NCBI GenBank assembly: GCA_050247075.1
Contig: JBFWUW010000033.1
Coordinates: 1 to 64,000 of the forward strand
Direction of reading: 5' to 3'
Length of the DNA: 64,000 nucleotides
From: JBFWUW01 sp050247075
GTDB taxonomy: Bacteria; Planctomycetota; Planctomycetia; Pirellulales; JBFWUW01
Of the stretch, positions 48,597 to 57,527 are shown one piece after another. The position numbers were made by a program, and so were the translations under genes. Numbering within the stretch: the first letter of the stretch is position 1; each line of letters starts with the position of its first letter. The notes beneath the pieces were generated by a model. The model saw only the letters and a list, made by a program, of their open reading frames with translations, ran no database searches and was not told the origin of the DNA.

Positions 48597-50630
48597 CTAC
48601 TTATCCCGGTTGCGCCGCGTCGCGCTCTTCCGCCCTGGCCGGTAGCCGCCGTCCGACGGTTTGCCCCCCTGCTTGCCAGATGCTTGCTGCGTCCCTTTTG
48701 CCCGCCCCTGTTGCTGGGCTTGTTTTTTAAGTGCCGCATTGGCCGCCTTGCGGCGCGCATCGAGGGCTGCCTTCGGCGGGTTGGCCGGTATCAGGCAATC
48801 GCAGCCCGTCCCAATCAGCTCTTGGCGGCCGGCCTGCTCCAGCGCCTTGCGGACTTCAAAGTAGTTCTCTGGTTTGAAGAATTGCAGCAAGGCCCGCTGC
48901 ATTCTGCGGTCGCGGAGTTGCGTGGCGACGAAGACCTCTTTCTTGGTGAAGGGGTCCAGGCCGGTATGATACATGCATGCCGCGATATCGAACGGGCTGG
49001 GAATAAAGTCCTGCACCTGGTCGGGCTTATAGCCGTTGCGTTTGAGAAACACCGCCAGGTCGATCATCGCCCCCAAGTCGCTGCCGGGGTGGCTGGCGAT
49101 GTAATACGGAATGAGATACTGCCGCTTGCCCGCCTGGGCCGAGTGCTTTTTGAACTCGCGGTCGAACGCCTGAAAATCGTCGATGCCGGGTTTCTTCATC
49201 AGGGCCAGGACTTCCGGATCGGTATGCTCCGGTGCGACCTTGAGATAGCCGCCCACATGGTGCCGCGTCAGTTCTCGCATATATTCCGGACTGCGGCGGG
49301 CCAGATCCATGCGGATACCCGACGCCACGAAGACCTTCTTCACGCCTGGCTCCTCGCGAGCCGATCGCATTAATTGCACCAACGGGCCGTGATCGGTCCC
49401 CAGCAGTTTGCAGATCGTGGGATGGACGCAGCTCAACCGGCGGCACTTGGCTTCGACCTCGGGCCGGCTGCATTTCATTTGCCACATGTTGGCGGTTGGC
49501 CCGCCGATGTCGCTGACGTTCCCCTTGAATTCGGGGTCGGCGGTCATGCGGCGAATTTCCGTCAACACCGATTCTTGGCTGCGGCTTTGGATGATCCGCC
49601 CTTCGTGCGCCGTGATGGAGCAAAAAGTACAGCCGCCAAAACAGCCCCGCATGATCTGCACGGAATCTTTCACCACTTCAAACGCCGGAATTCGCGCTGC
49701 GCCGTAACTGGGGTGCGGCTTGCGGGTGTACGGCAAGCCGTAGATGTGGTCCATCTCGGATTCCGTCAGCGGCAAGGCGGGCGGATTGGCGACGATGCAC
49801 TCGCGGTCGTGGTATTGCACCAACGCGCGGGCGTTATGGGGATTGGTCTCCAGGTGCGAGATTTTGGTCATCTCGGCGAAGGCCAGCCGGTCGGTGGAAA
49901 CGAGTTCGTAGGATGGCAGCCGCAAGGCATCTTCCGGCGGCTGTTCGCTGGCCCCCAACCGATAGACCGCGCCGCGCAGATCGCGCAAATCGCGAACCGT
50001 CTCCCCCGCCGCCAGCCGGTGGGCAATCTCGACGATGGAGCGCTCGCCCATGCCGTAGATCACCAGGTCGGCCTTGCAATCCATGATGATCGCCCGGCGG
50101 ACCTTGTCGCTCCAATAGTCGTAATGTGCCAGTCGCCGCAAGCTGGCTTCCACACCGCCTGCGATGACAGGCACGCCCCTGAAAGCCTCGCGCGAGCGCT
50201 GGCAATAAGCCAACGTGGCCCGGTCGGGGCGGCGGCCGATCTGCCCGCCGGGGCTATAGGCGTCGTCATTGCGAACCTTGCGGCTGGCCGTGTAATGGTT
50301 GAGCATCGAATCCATATTGCCGGCGCTGACGGCAAAGAATAGCCGCGGTCGGCCAAACTGCCGCCACGGTTCGGCGCTGCGCCAGTCGGGCTGGCTGAGG
50401 ATTGCCACGCGGTAGCCGGCTTGTTCCAGCAAGCGGCCCAGCAGGGCCATGGCAAAGCTAGGATGATCGACGTAGGCATCGCCACTGACGAATACCACGT
50501 CGATCTCATCCCAACCGCGCGCGGCCATTTCGGCCCGATTCGTGGGAAGCGGCGGCGAAGGTGCCTGGCGGCTATCAAGAATCGGCAGCGAGATCATGGG
50601 CGTGGCGACCGGGTTTGGGCGAATCGGCAT
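48597..50630 (-). CDS. YgiQ family radical SAM protein
   Basis: The product is 677 residues from ATG at 50630; ATG at 50654 would add eight residues. The radical SAM motif is MRGCFGGCTFCSI (C-x3-C-x2-C, about residue 330), after the characteristic YgiQ N-terminal part (AGGVEASLRRLAHYDYWSD) and before FVASGIRMDLARRSPEY and HVGGYLKVAPEHTDPEVL. The family catalyses an unknown reaction and is conserved across bacteria. The last 60 residues are basic and glutamine-rich (KKQAQQQGRAKGTQQASG). Assignment is secure; function remains unassigned in the field. Confidence 0.94.
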   Translation of the reverse strand: MPIRPNPVATPMISLPILDSRQAPSPPLPTNRAEMAARGWDEIDVVFVSGDAYVDHPSFAMALLGRLLEQAGYRVAILSQPDWRSAEPWRQFGRPRLFFAVSAGNMDSMLNHYTASRKVRNDDAYSPGGQIGRRPDRATLAYCQRSREAFRGVPVIAGGVEASLRRLAHYDYWSDKVRRAIIMDCKADLVIYGMGERSIVEIAHRLAAGETVRDLRDLRGAVYRLGASEQPPEDALRLPSYELVSTDRLAFAEMTKISHLETNPHNARALVQYHDRECIVANPPALPLTESEMDHIYGLPYTRKPHPSYGAARIPAFEVVKDSVQIMRGCFGGCTFCSITAHEGRIIQSRSQESVLTEIRRMTADPEFKGNVSDIGGPTANMWQMKCSRPEVEAKCRRLSCVHPTICKLLGTDHGPLVQLMRSAREEPGVKKVFVASGIRMDLARRSPEYMRELTRHHVGGYLKVAPEHTDPEVLALMKKPGIDDFQAFDREFKKHSAQAGKRQYLIPYYIASHPGSDLGAMIDLAVFLKRNGYKPDQVQDFIPSPFDIAACMYHTGLDPFTKKEVFVATQLRDRRMQRALLQFFKPENYFEVRKALEQAGRQELIGTGCDCLIPANPPKAALDARRKAANAALKKQAQQQGRAKGTQQASGKQGGKPSDGGYRPGRKSATRRNRDK

Positions 50631-50657
50631 TTTCCGCCCGCCATTGTAGCACATGCG

Positions 50658-50701
50658 GCTGGATGTTTTTTCCGGCTAAGCTGGATGTTTTTTCCGGCTA
50701 A
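50658..50701. repeat. Two-copy 22-base direct repeat
   Basis: The unit beginning gctggatgttttttccgg occurs twice without a gap (50658-50679 and 50680-50701), directly upstream of the YgiQ start. It is a tandem duplication with no coding content. Confidence 0.85.
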
Positions 50702-50757
50702 ATCGTGCATTCAGGCCGTATTATCGCCGTCCGAGAGCGTTCCTGCTGGCGAGGGCA

Positions 50758-52227
50758 TCAGGCCAGCAAATCTCGCGCGACTTGGCCGTGGACATCGGTC
50801 AGCCGATAGTCGCGGCCTTGCGAGCGGAAGGTCAGCCGCTCGTGCTCCACCCCCAGGCAATGCAGCAAAGTGGCATTCAGATCGTGGATGTGGACCGGGT
50901 TGGACACGATGTTGTAGCCAAAGTCGTCGGTCTCTCCATACACCAGCCCAGGACGAATGCCGCCGCCGGCCATCCAGACGCTAAAGCAGCGGCCATGATG
51001 GTCGCGGCCGTAGTTGTCTTGCAGCCCCCCTTGGCCATACACCGTGCGGCCAAACTCGCCGGCCCAGACCACCAGCGTTTCATCCAGCAGGCCGCGGCGG
51101 CGCAAGTCGGCCACCAGTGCTGCTTGCGGCTGATCGACATCCTGGCATTGCTTGGGAAGGTTCTCCGGCAAGCCGCCGTGCATGTCCCACCCGCGATGGT
51201 AAAGCTGAATGCAGCGGACGCCCCGTTCCACCATCCGCCGGGCCAGCAGGCAATTGGCGGCAAACGTCCCCGGCTGGCGGGCAGCCGGCCCGTACAGTTC
51301 CATCGTCTCGTCGCTTTCCGCTGAAAGATCAGTCAGTTCCGGCACCGAGGCCTGCATGCGAAACGCCATCTCGTACTGGGCAATGCGGGCGGAAATCTCC
51401 GGGTCGCCGGCTTGTTCCATTTGTTGCTGGTTGAGCCGCGCCAGGCCATCCAACATGACGCGACGAAAGTCGCGGTCGATGCCGGGCGGATCGGACAAGT
51501 ACAACACCGGGTCGGTTCCGCTGCGCAGTTTGACCCCTTGGTGGCTGGAGGGGAGAAAGCCGGCTCCCCACAGCCGATCGAGCAGCCCTTGGTTGGCGTC
51601 TTTGCCGCTGCCGTGCGAAATCATCACCACAAAGGCCGGCAATTCCTCAGCCTCGCGGCCGAGCCCGTACGACAGCCAAGCTCCCAGCGAGGGCCGCCCT
51701 GGCTGTTGCGATCCGGTTTGAATGAAAGTAATGGCCGGGTCGTGGTTGATGGCCTCGGTATGGACCGACCGGACGAGGCAAAGTTCATCAATCACCTTGG
51801 CGGTATGCGGCAGCAACTCGCTGAGCCAGGTCCCGTACTTGCCATGCTGGGCAAAGGCGAACTTGGGGGCGATCACCGGAAAGCTCTTCTGGCCGCTGGT
51901 CATTCCGGTCAGCCGCTGCCCCATGCGGATGGAGTCGGGTAACTCCGTGCCATGCAGCTCGTTCAACTTGGGCTTATGGTCGAACAGTTCCAAGTGCGAT
52001 GGCCCCCCCGACTGAAACAGGTAGATCACCCGCTTAGCCTTGGGAGCGAAATGGGGCAGGCCATCCAGTCCGCCCGTGCGTTGGGGCGATGCGTCCGTGG
52101 AGGCGGCATGTCCATCGCGGGCCCACAAAGTCGCCAGGGCCGCCATGCCCGCGGTTGAACCAGCCGAACGCAAGAAGTGCCGCCGAGGAATGCCCGGATG
52201 TGGAGCGAATTCTAAAGTCATGTTCAA
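50758..52227 (-). CDS. DUF1501 family secreted protein (paired copy)
   Basis: The product is 489 residues from ATG at 52227 (ATG at 52221 is two codons in). The N-terminus has a Tat signal, PRRHFLRSAGSTAGMAALATL. The body shows the DUF1501 features YLFQSGGPSHLELFDHKPKL, KFAFAQHGKYGTWLSELLPH and DETLVVWAGEFGRTVYGQGG. It starts 44 bases after the stop of a DUF1549/DUF1553 gene on the same strand, the usual planctomycete operon. The partners are presumed to act together on the cell surface, but no reaction is known. It is only distantly similar to the copy at 9490-10860. Confidence 0.92.
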   Translation of the reverse strand: MNMTLEFAPHPGIPRRHFLRSAGSTAGMAALATLWARDGHAASTDASPQRTGGLDGLPHFAPKAKRVIYLFQSGGPSHLELFDHKPKLNELHGTELPDSIRMGQRLTGMTSGQKSFPVIAPKFAFAQHGKYGTWLSELLPHTAKVIDELCLVRSVHTEAINHDPAITFIQTGSQQPGRPSLGAWLSYGLGREAEELPAFVVMISHGSGKDANQGLLDRLWGAGFLPSSHQGVKLRSGTDPVLYLSDPPGIDRDFRRVMLDGLARLNQQQMEQAGDPEISARIAQYEMAFRMQASVPELTDLSAESDETMELYGPAARQPGTFAANCLLARRMVERGVRCIQLYHRGWDMHGGLPENLPKQCQDVDQPQAALVADLRRRGLLDETLVVWAGEFGRTVYGQGGLQDNYGRDHHGRCFSVWMAGGGIRPGLVYGETDDFGYNIVSNPVHIHDLNATLLHCLGVEHERLTFRSQGRDYRLTDVHGQVARDLLA

Positions 52228-52271
52228 ACCGCCAGGAAAAGTATCGGGCCGCCGATAACGGCCAAACGTGC

Positions 52272-55200
52272 TCAGTTCTTCGTAATCGCTTCATCCAGAT
52301 TCAGCAACATGCTGGCCACCGTGGTCCAGGCGGCCAACTCGTTGGCGTCGAGCTGCTCGTTGCGCGGTGACTGGCCGACAGCGAGAAGTTGCAAGGCCAA
52401 TGCGGGATCGGCCTGAAACCGCGCCAGCGATCGTTGCTGAATATCCAGCAGGACCACTGCTTCTTCCGCTCGCGGCACTCTCGACATGGCCAGCCGAAAT
52501 CCGTGGGCCAATCGCGCCGCGTCCCTATCGCCGCCGTCGCGCAGCATCCGTTCGGCCAGTTTGCGGGCAGCCTCCACATAGGTAGGGTCGTTGAGCAACA
52601 CCAAGGCTTGCAAAGGCGTATTGGTGCGGGCGCGGCGGACCTGGCAGCTTTCGCGGTCGGGCGCGTCGAAGGCAGTCATGCCCGGCGGCGGACAGGTCCG
52701 TTTCCAGAACGTGTACATGCTACGGCGATACAGTCCCTCGCCCGGATCGGCCACGTACTTGAAACGCCGCTCCACTGAGACATCTTCCCACAATCCATCG
52801 GGCTGATAGGGCTTGACGCTCGGCCCGCCCAACTTGTCGATGAACAAGCCAGCCGCCGCCAAGGCGCTATCGCGAATGGTCTCGGCCGAAAGCCGAAACC
52901 GCGCCCCCCGCGCCAACAACTTGTTGTGCGGGTCGCGCTCCAGCAACTCCGGAGAGACGTCCGACGATTGCCGGTAAGTGGCCGAAGTCACCATCAACCG
53001 CTGCATTTGCTTGACATTCCAACCGCTGGCGACCAACTCCGTGGCCAGCCAGTCCAACAATTCGGGATGCGTCGGCCAGGCCCCTTGGGCACCAAAGTCT
53101 TCCTCGGTCTCCACCAATCCCTCGCCAAAGTACAGACGCCACCAGCGGTTGACCGCCACGCGAGCCGTTAACGGGTGGTCCGGATCGACCAGCCACTGGG
53201 CCAGCCCCAACCGGTTGGCCGGCGAACCTTCCGTGAGCGGCGGCAAGCTGCCCGGCGTGCCCGGCGCGACCTCCGCACCGCGTTGATCGTACTGGCCGCG
53301 CTGCAATAGATAGGTCGTCCGCGGCGTGGGCTGGTCCTGCATAATCATGGCGATTGGCAGCGTTTGCTCCAGGCTGGCGAGTTGGCCAGCGGCCGCGGCC
53401 TGCTGGGCGATCAATTGGCGATGTTCGCTATCGACGGCCTGCAAGTAATATTGACGCAGCCGCGAGCGCTGGGCGTCGTCGCGATTCTCAGAGGGGATCT
53501 CCAGAATGGCGGCCACGCCGTCGGGCGATTCGCCCGCGAACAGTTGCCGTACATCTTCGTCGCTCAATCGCGAGCGAAAGAACCGCGCGTCGTCGATCCG
53601 GCCATGAAACTGGCAGCTTGCGCTACGCCGGCCAATGCGGAGCGGTTGGTCGGTGGCAATCGTGGCCGTCAGCGTGTCGTGGGCAATGTCCGATTCTTGC
53701 CGCTGGCCATCGACGTATATGCTGACACCCGCCCCTTTGCTCGACCCGTCGTAAGTCACGGCCAGATGATGCCAGGCATTCAGCGGCATGGGCTGCCGGG
53801 CGATGACCTTGAGGCCGTTGTCAGACCAATGATGCACCATGTGGACCGCCGGCTTCCCCCCTTCGATCAACAGGTCGAAACCGCGATAGGCGTTGGCATC
53901 GTCCATCTTGGAGAAGACCGCGCTGGCCTCCGCCCGCGTGGGAAAGACCCAGGCCGCCAGTGTAACCGTCTGGTCCCGTTCAAACGCGGCAAACTGGCCC
54001 AGATCGACAAAAGTGGTGCCGTCCAGTTCCAGCGCCTTGCCGCTGTGCCCTGCGTTCCACCGCACGTTGCCGTGCAACTTGCCGCGATGGGCCGCATCGA
54101 CCGTATCGGCCACCTCGTCGCCCAAGGCCTCGTCCAATGGAAAATGGAGCCACAAATCGGCCGCCGCCATCTTCCGTCGGTCGTCCGCCGTCAAGCCTTG
54201 CTCCCAGGCGGCCGCCAGGCTGTCGGCCTGCTCGGCCAGCGCCGCCACGGCTGACGCAAGTTCCCGCTGGCGATTCCGCAAGGCATCCAGCGCCGCTTGC
54301 TGGTCGCGGGTGGGGGCCGCCACGAACGGTTCCGCCGCGCCGCGGGTGTTGTACCCCACGGTGCGGTCGGGCAACTGGTTGAAGTAGGCGAACAGCCGGT
54401 GGTAATCGGCCTGGGTGATCGGATCGTACTTGTGGTCGTGGCAGCGGGCGCATTGCATCGACAGCCCCATGAAGACCGTGGAAGTCGTGTGAACGCGGTC
54501 GGCCACGTACTCTACGCGGTACTCTTCCTCAATGATTCCTCCTTCGGTCGTCAGCACATGGTTGCGGTTGAACCCACTGGCGATGCGCTGGGGGAGCGAG
54601 GCACCCGGCAACAGGTCGCCGGCCAGTTGTTCCGTCACGAACTGGTCGTAAGGCTGATTGGCGTTGAAAGACTGAATGACCCAATCACGCCAGGGCCACA
54701 TTGTGCGGTCTTCGTCGTTATTGTAGCCGTTGGTGTCTGCAAAGCGGGCCGCGTCGAGCCACGACAAAGCCATCCGCTCGCCGTATCGTGGCGAAGCCAG
54801 CAAGCGGTCGACCACCCGCTCGTAGGCGTCGGGCGATTCATCGGCCAAAAAGGCGTCGATCTCGTCCAGCGTTGGGGGCAAGCCGGTCAGATCGAGCGTG
54901 ACCCGGCGAAGCAACGCCTCCGGCGCGGCCTCTTCCGCTGGCGACAAGTCTTCCTCCGCCAACCGCGACAACACAAAGCGGTCGATGGGATTGCGCACAT
55001 GCCGTACCGCGTCAACGTCCGGCGGCTGGGGCCGCGTTGGTGTTTGCAGCGACCAATGGCCTTGCCAGGGGGCCTGGGCGTCAATCCATTGGCCTAACAG
55101 CTCAACCTGTTGCGAGCTAAGCGGCTTGCCCGTTTCCGGCGGAGGCATTCGCTGGGCGGCATCGGCAGCCGTCACCCGCCGCCAAAGTTCGCTTCTCCCC

Positions 55201-55454
55201 CGCTGGCCCGGCACGACGGCGGCTGGCCCGCTCTCCAGCATCGCCAAAGCCCCCTCGCGCGTATCGAGCCGCAGCCCGCCCTGCCGAGCTTGCTCGTCCG
55301 GTCCGTGGCACTTAAAGCAATATTCCGACAAGATCGGCCGAATATCGCGAGAAAAATTGATCTCGCCCGCGTCCGCCGGCCTAGCGGCCAGCAGCGCATA
55401 GGCCAATATGGCGGCACCGATGACGCGACATCCCAATTCCAACATTCTGACCAT
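52272..55454 (-). CDS. Planctomycete cytochrome-type protein with DUF1549, LamG and DUF1553 domains
   Basis: The product is 1060 residues from ATG at 55454 (MVRMLELGCRVIGAAIL, a signal). Order of domains: a PSCyt1 haem-type region with FSRDIRPILSEYCFKCHGPD (about 35-55; CxxCH present as CFKCH), DUF1549 (about 130-330: NPIDRFVLSRLAEEDLSPA, TLDLTGLPPTLDEIDAFL), a second CARCHDHKYDPI motif (about 360), then a concanavalin/LamG-like insert (about 460-660: LWLHFPLDEALGDEVADTVD, GKALELDGTTFVDLGQFAAF), and DUF1553 (about 740-1060: RVAVNRWWRLYFGEGLVETE, MYTFWKRTCPPPGMTAFDAP). The downstream DUF1501 gene completes the pair. The CxxCH sites suggest haem, and the LamG insert suggests glycan binding. Overall role unknown. 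Confidence 0.93.
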   Translation of the reverse strand: MVRMLELGCRVIGAAILAYALLAARPADAGEINFSRDIRPILSEYCFKCHGPDEQARQGGLRLDTREGALAMLESGPAAVVPGQRGRSELWRRVTAADAAQRMPPPETGKPLSSQQVELLGQWIDAQAPWQGHWSLQTPTRPQPPDVDAVRHVRNPIDRFVLSRLAEEDLSPAEEAAPEALLRRVTLDLTGLPPTLDEIDAFLADESPDAYERVVDRLLASPRYGERMALSWLDAARFADTNGYNNDEDRTMWPWRDWVIQSFNANQPYDQFVTEQLAGDLLPGASLPQRIASGFNRNHVLTTEGGIIEEEYRVEYVADRVHTTSTVFMGLSMQCARCHDHKYDPITQADYHRLFAYFNQLPDRTVGYNTRGAAEPFVAAPTRDQQAALDALRNRQRELASAVAALAEQADSLAAAWEQGLTADDRRKMAAADLWLHFPLDEALGDEVADTVDAAHRGKLHGNVRWNAGHSGKALELDGTTFVDLGQFAAFERDQTVTLAAWVFPTRAEASAVFSKMDDANAYRGFDLLIEGGKPAVHMVHHWSDNGLKVIARQPMPLNAWHHLAVTYDGSSKGAGVSIYVDGQRQESDIAHDTLTATIATDQPLRIGRRSASCQFHGRIDDARFFRSRLSDEDVRQLFAGESPDGVAAILEIPSENRDDAQRSRLRQYYLQAVDSEHRQLIAQQAAAAGQLASLEQTLPIAMIMQDQPTPRTTYLLQRGQYDQRGAEVAPGTPGSLPPLTEGSPANRLGLAQWLVDPDHPLTARVAVNRWWRLYFGEGLVETEEDFGAQGAWPTHPELLDWLATELVASGWNVKQMQRLMVTSATYRQSSDVSPELLERDPHNKLLARGARFRLSAETIRDSALAAAGLFIDKLGGPSVKPYQPDGLWEDVSVERRFKYVADPGEGLYRRSMYTFWKRTCPPPGMTAFDAPDRESCQVRRARTNTPLQALVLLNDPTYVEAARKLAERMLRDGGDRDAARLAHGFRLAMSRVPRAEEAVVLLDIQQRSLARFQADPALALQLLAVGQSPRNEQLDANELAAWTTVASMLLNLDEAITKN

Positions 55455-55505
55455 GCGGCAATTTCCCCCAGCAGCCAGCCCCCGCGCGGGAACTGCAAGA
55501 AACAA

Positions 55506-55868
55506 TCCGATGAAACCAGGGCTGCGACACCTACTCTAATCTTTCTATTATAGCCGCCACGTGGCCCTGCGGCTGCTGCTTTACCGACTGGTTCGAGGGC
55601 AAGAGGTTTTTTGCAACCCAAGGTGATTGGTCCAGAGTAAAGATTCGACTCGATTGAGCCAGACACCGATTCGGACCCAATGTGATTAGATCGAATAGCA
55701 GCATGGCTCGATCTTGAAGTCTGGGACCGGGTTAGATCGACAACTGTCCGCAAGGCCGTTTCTTCCGAGCTTGCACCCGTTCGAGGATTATGCCAGAAAG
55801 CTTTTGAAACGAGCGATGACACGACGGTTTCCGGTCGAACAGCAGGGCTTCCTGGGAGAATTCGTTTC
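55506..55868. other. Divergent intergenic region before the SDR gene
   Basis: About 360 bases. It contains variants of actcgattgagcc, gattagatcgaat and ggttagatcgac between 55640 and 55745 that look like degenerate short repeats. No promoter pair stands out and no gene was recognised. Confidence 0.4.
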
Positions 55869-56651
55869 ATGTCGCTACTTACGAATCGTGTTGCACTGGT
55901 CACAGGTGCCGGACGCGGCATCGGCCGGGCAATTGCCTTGGCGCTGGCGGCGGAGGGGGCCAAGGTGGCTGTTACGGCTCGTTCGGTCGGGGAACTGGAG
56001 GAGGTCGTGGGGGCTGTTCGCGCTGCTGGCGGAACGGCCTTGGCGGTGGTGGCCGATTTATCGCAAGCGGCCGATGCGGCCCGCGTGGTGGATGAGGCCA
56101 AGAGCAAGTTGGGCGTGGTTGATATCCTGGTGAACAACGCGGGCCTGGGGAGCAGCGCCAACCCGCGGCCGGTGGTTGAGTTTGACGATGAGTTCTGGGC
56201 CCAATCGTTGGCGATCAATCTGACGGCCCCCTATTTGTTGTCGAAGGCAGTTTTGCCTGACATGCTGGCGCAAGGCTGGGGCCGCATCATCATGGTGGCT
56301 TCCATCAACGGAAAGATCGGCAGCCTGCACGGCGCGGCTTACGCGGCCAGCAAGCATGGCGTGCTGGGACTGATGCGGACCATGGCCATGGAAGTAGCCG
56401 GCCGCGGCGTCACGGTCAACGCCATCTGCCCTGGACCGGTCCACACCGTTATGAACGACCGCCGCATCGAGTACGACGCCAAACGACGCGGCATCTCGCT
56501 GGCCGATCTGGAGTCGGGCATTACGCCCATCGGCCGCCGGTTGGAACCCGACGAGATCGCCCCCTGGGCCGTACTTTTGGCGGCGGAAAACGCAGCGGCC
56601 GTCACGGGCCAGGCGTTCAACATCGACGGCGGCGTGCTGATGACGGGTTGA
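55869..56651 (+). CDS. Short-chain dehydrogenase/reductase (SDR)
   Basis: The product is 260 residues. It has the classical SDR signatures: VTGAGRGIGRA (cofactor loop), VNNAGLGSS, the catalytic YAASKHGVLG (Tyr and Lys) with a preceding serine in VASINGK, and the C-terminal GPVHTVMNDRR. The arginine after the second glycine of the loop suggests NADP preference. The conservation DIDGGVLMTG-type end (NIDGGVLMTG) resembles 3-oxoacyl-ACP reductases. Substrate cannot be fixed. No metabolic partner is nearby. Confidence 0.92.
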   Translation: MSLLTNRVALVTGAGRGIGRAIALALAAEGAKVAVTARSVGELEEVVGAVRAAGGTALAVVADLSQAADAARVVDEAKSKLGVVDILVNNAGLGSSANPRPVVEFDDEFWAQSLAINLTAPYLLSKAVLPDMLAQGWGRIIMVASINGKIGSLHGAAYAASKHGVLGLMRTMAMEVAGRGVTVNAICPGPVHTVMNDRRIEYDAKRRGISLADLESGITPIGRRLEPDEIAPWAVLLAAENAAAVTGQAFNIDGGVLMTG

Positions 56652-56731
56652 TGTCCGACAGCGGTGGATGGCGCGCGTTAGACGCCACCATTGCAATAGA
56701 CGCGCAGCGCCGATTCGTGCATAATCGGGCC

Positions 56732-57049
56732 ATGAAATCGTTGGCTATGATTCTTGCGTGCCTCGCACTGTATAGCGCCCAATTCGCACCGCGCACGGGC
56801 CAATCCAAATCGCCAGATTCGCCTATACAAATCTGCCTGACCGCCGATGTAGCGGGACTCGCTCCCGCCCTGGCATTTCGGCTTCCCACGCGACTGGCGG
56901 AACTGCTTAGCCAGCCATTGGCAATGGCCAAAATGGTGCTCACCGCGGTCGGGCGCCATTTCGGGCCGTGCGGCCGTTTCGGCCAGGCGGCTTGGCCGGC
57001 TTATCGCCTACTCTCCCTGCAACAGCGGCACGTTCGCCTGCAGATTTGA
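56732..57049 (+). CDS. Possible small exported protein (uncertain)
   Basis: A frame of 105 residues from ATG at 56732. It opens with a hydrophobic stretch, MKSLAMILACLALYSAQFA, like a signal peptide, and follows the SDR gene by 80 bases. The remainder is low in information (MAKMVLTAVGRHFGPCGRFG) and ends RHVRLQI. No family is seen, and the region could be non-coding. It is kept only because of the signal-like N-terminus and orientation. Confidence 0.3.
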   Translation: MKSLAMILACLALYSAQFAPRTGQSKSPDSPIQICLTADVAGLAPALAFRLPTRLAELLSQPLAMAKMVLTAVGRHFGPCGRFGQAAWPAYRLLSLQQRHVRLQI

Positions 57050-57132
57050 TCGCCCGGCCCACGTTGGCCGTGCGTTCTTTTCTCAACAAGCAACGAGCCG
57101 ATCGACTGTTCGGCGATTCGGAGAGTACAACC

Positions 57133-57267
57133 ATGCAACCAGGTAACGAAGCGCCCCACGATGGACACGGCAAAATGCTGTTCATTTTGGGCAAACTGAT
57201 GTTGATCATGACTGGGTTCCTACTTCTTATTTGGCTGGTGCAAAGAGTCTTGCTGTATTTGCTGTAA
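57133..57267 (+). CDS. Small single-span membrane protein
   Basis: The product is 44 residues from ATG at 57133 with GGAGAG eight bases upstream. A polar head (MQPGNEAPHDGHGK) is followed by one hydrophobic helix (LFILGKLMLIMTGFLLLIWL) and a short basic tail. A hairpin resembling a terminator follows 14 bases after the stop. Size and position, between the SDR and the antiporter, are all that can be said; function is unknown. Confidence 0.5.
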   Translation: MQPGNEAPHDGHGKMLFILGKLMLIMTGFLLLIWLVQRVLLYLL

Positions 57268-57280
57268 TTGGACCGTGGGG

Positions 57281-57345
57281 AGCCTGGCGGAAGGCAGTGA
57301 TCCTTTGACACGAGCCGTTTCCGCCAGGCTTTCGTCGTTTTGCGG
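57281..57345 (+). terminator. Hairpin downstream of the small membrane protein
   Basis: A perfect 12-bp stem (agcctggcggaa at 57281-57292 with ttccgccaggct at 57319-57330) encloses 26 bases and is followed by ttcgtcgtttt. The loop is long and the T-run broken, so a weak or bidirectional terminator is likeliest. Confidence 0.5.
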
Positions 57346-57410
57346 TGATCGCCCCTATACGGGTACAACGGAGAGAACCTCCTCGGGCGGTCACTGGCTC
57401 GCCGCTTTAA

Positions 57411-57506
57411 GAACTGGCCCGGAATAACTTCGGCGTTTGTTCTCCCTCACCCGGCCCTCTCCCTGTGAGAGAGGGGTATTATGGCGAAGTTATTCCGGGC
57501 CAGTTC
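57411..57506. repeat. Palindromic intergenic element with 22-base perfect arms
   Basis: The arms 57411-57432 (gaactggcccggaataa...) and 57485-57506 (...ttattccgggccagttc) are exact reverse complements over 22 bases. Between them lie 52 bases with an inner 7-bp stem (ccctctc 57455-57461 / gagaggg 57469-57475) and the core ctccctcacccggccctctc. A related core occurs at 63810-63847. The overall form is that of a small non-autonomous or REP-like element just upstream of the antiporter. Confidence 0.75.
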
Positions 57507-57527
57507 ATTATTCGCCTCAGGTTCCGC

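Noticed and set aside
56617..56943. 108-residue minus-strand frame beyond the SDR gene
   Set aside because: Antisense of the SDR end and of the weak signal-like frame; no domain.
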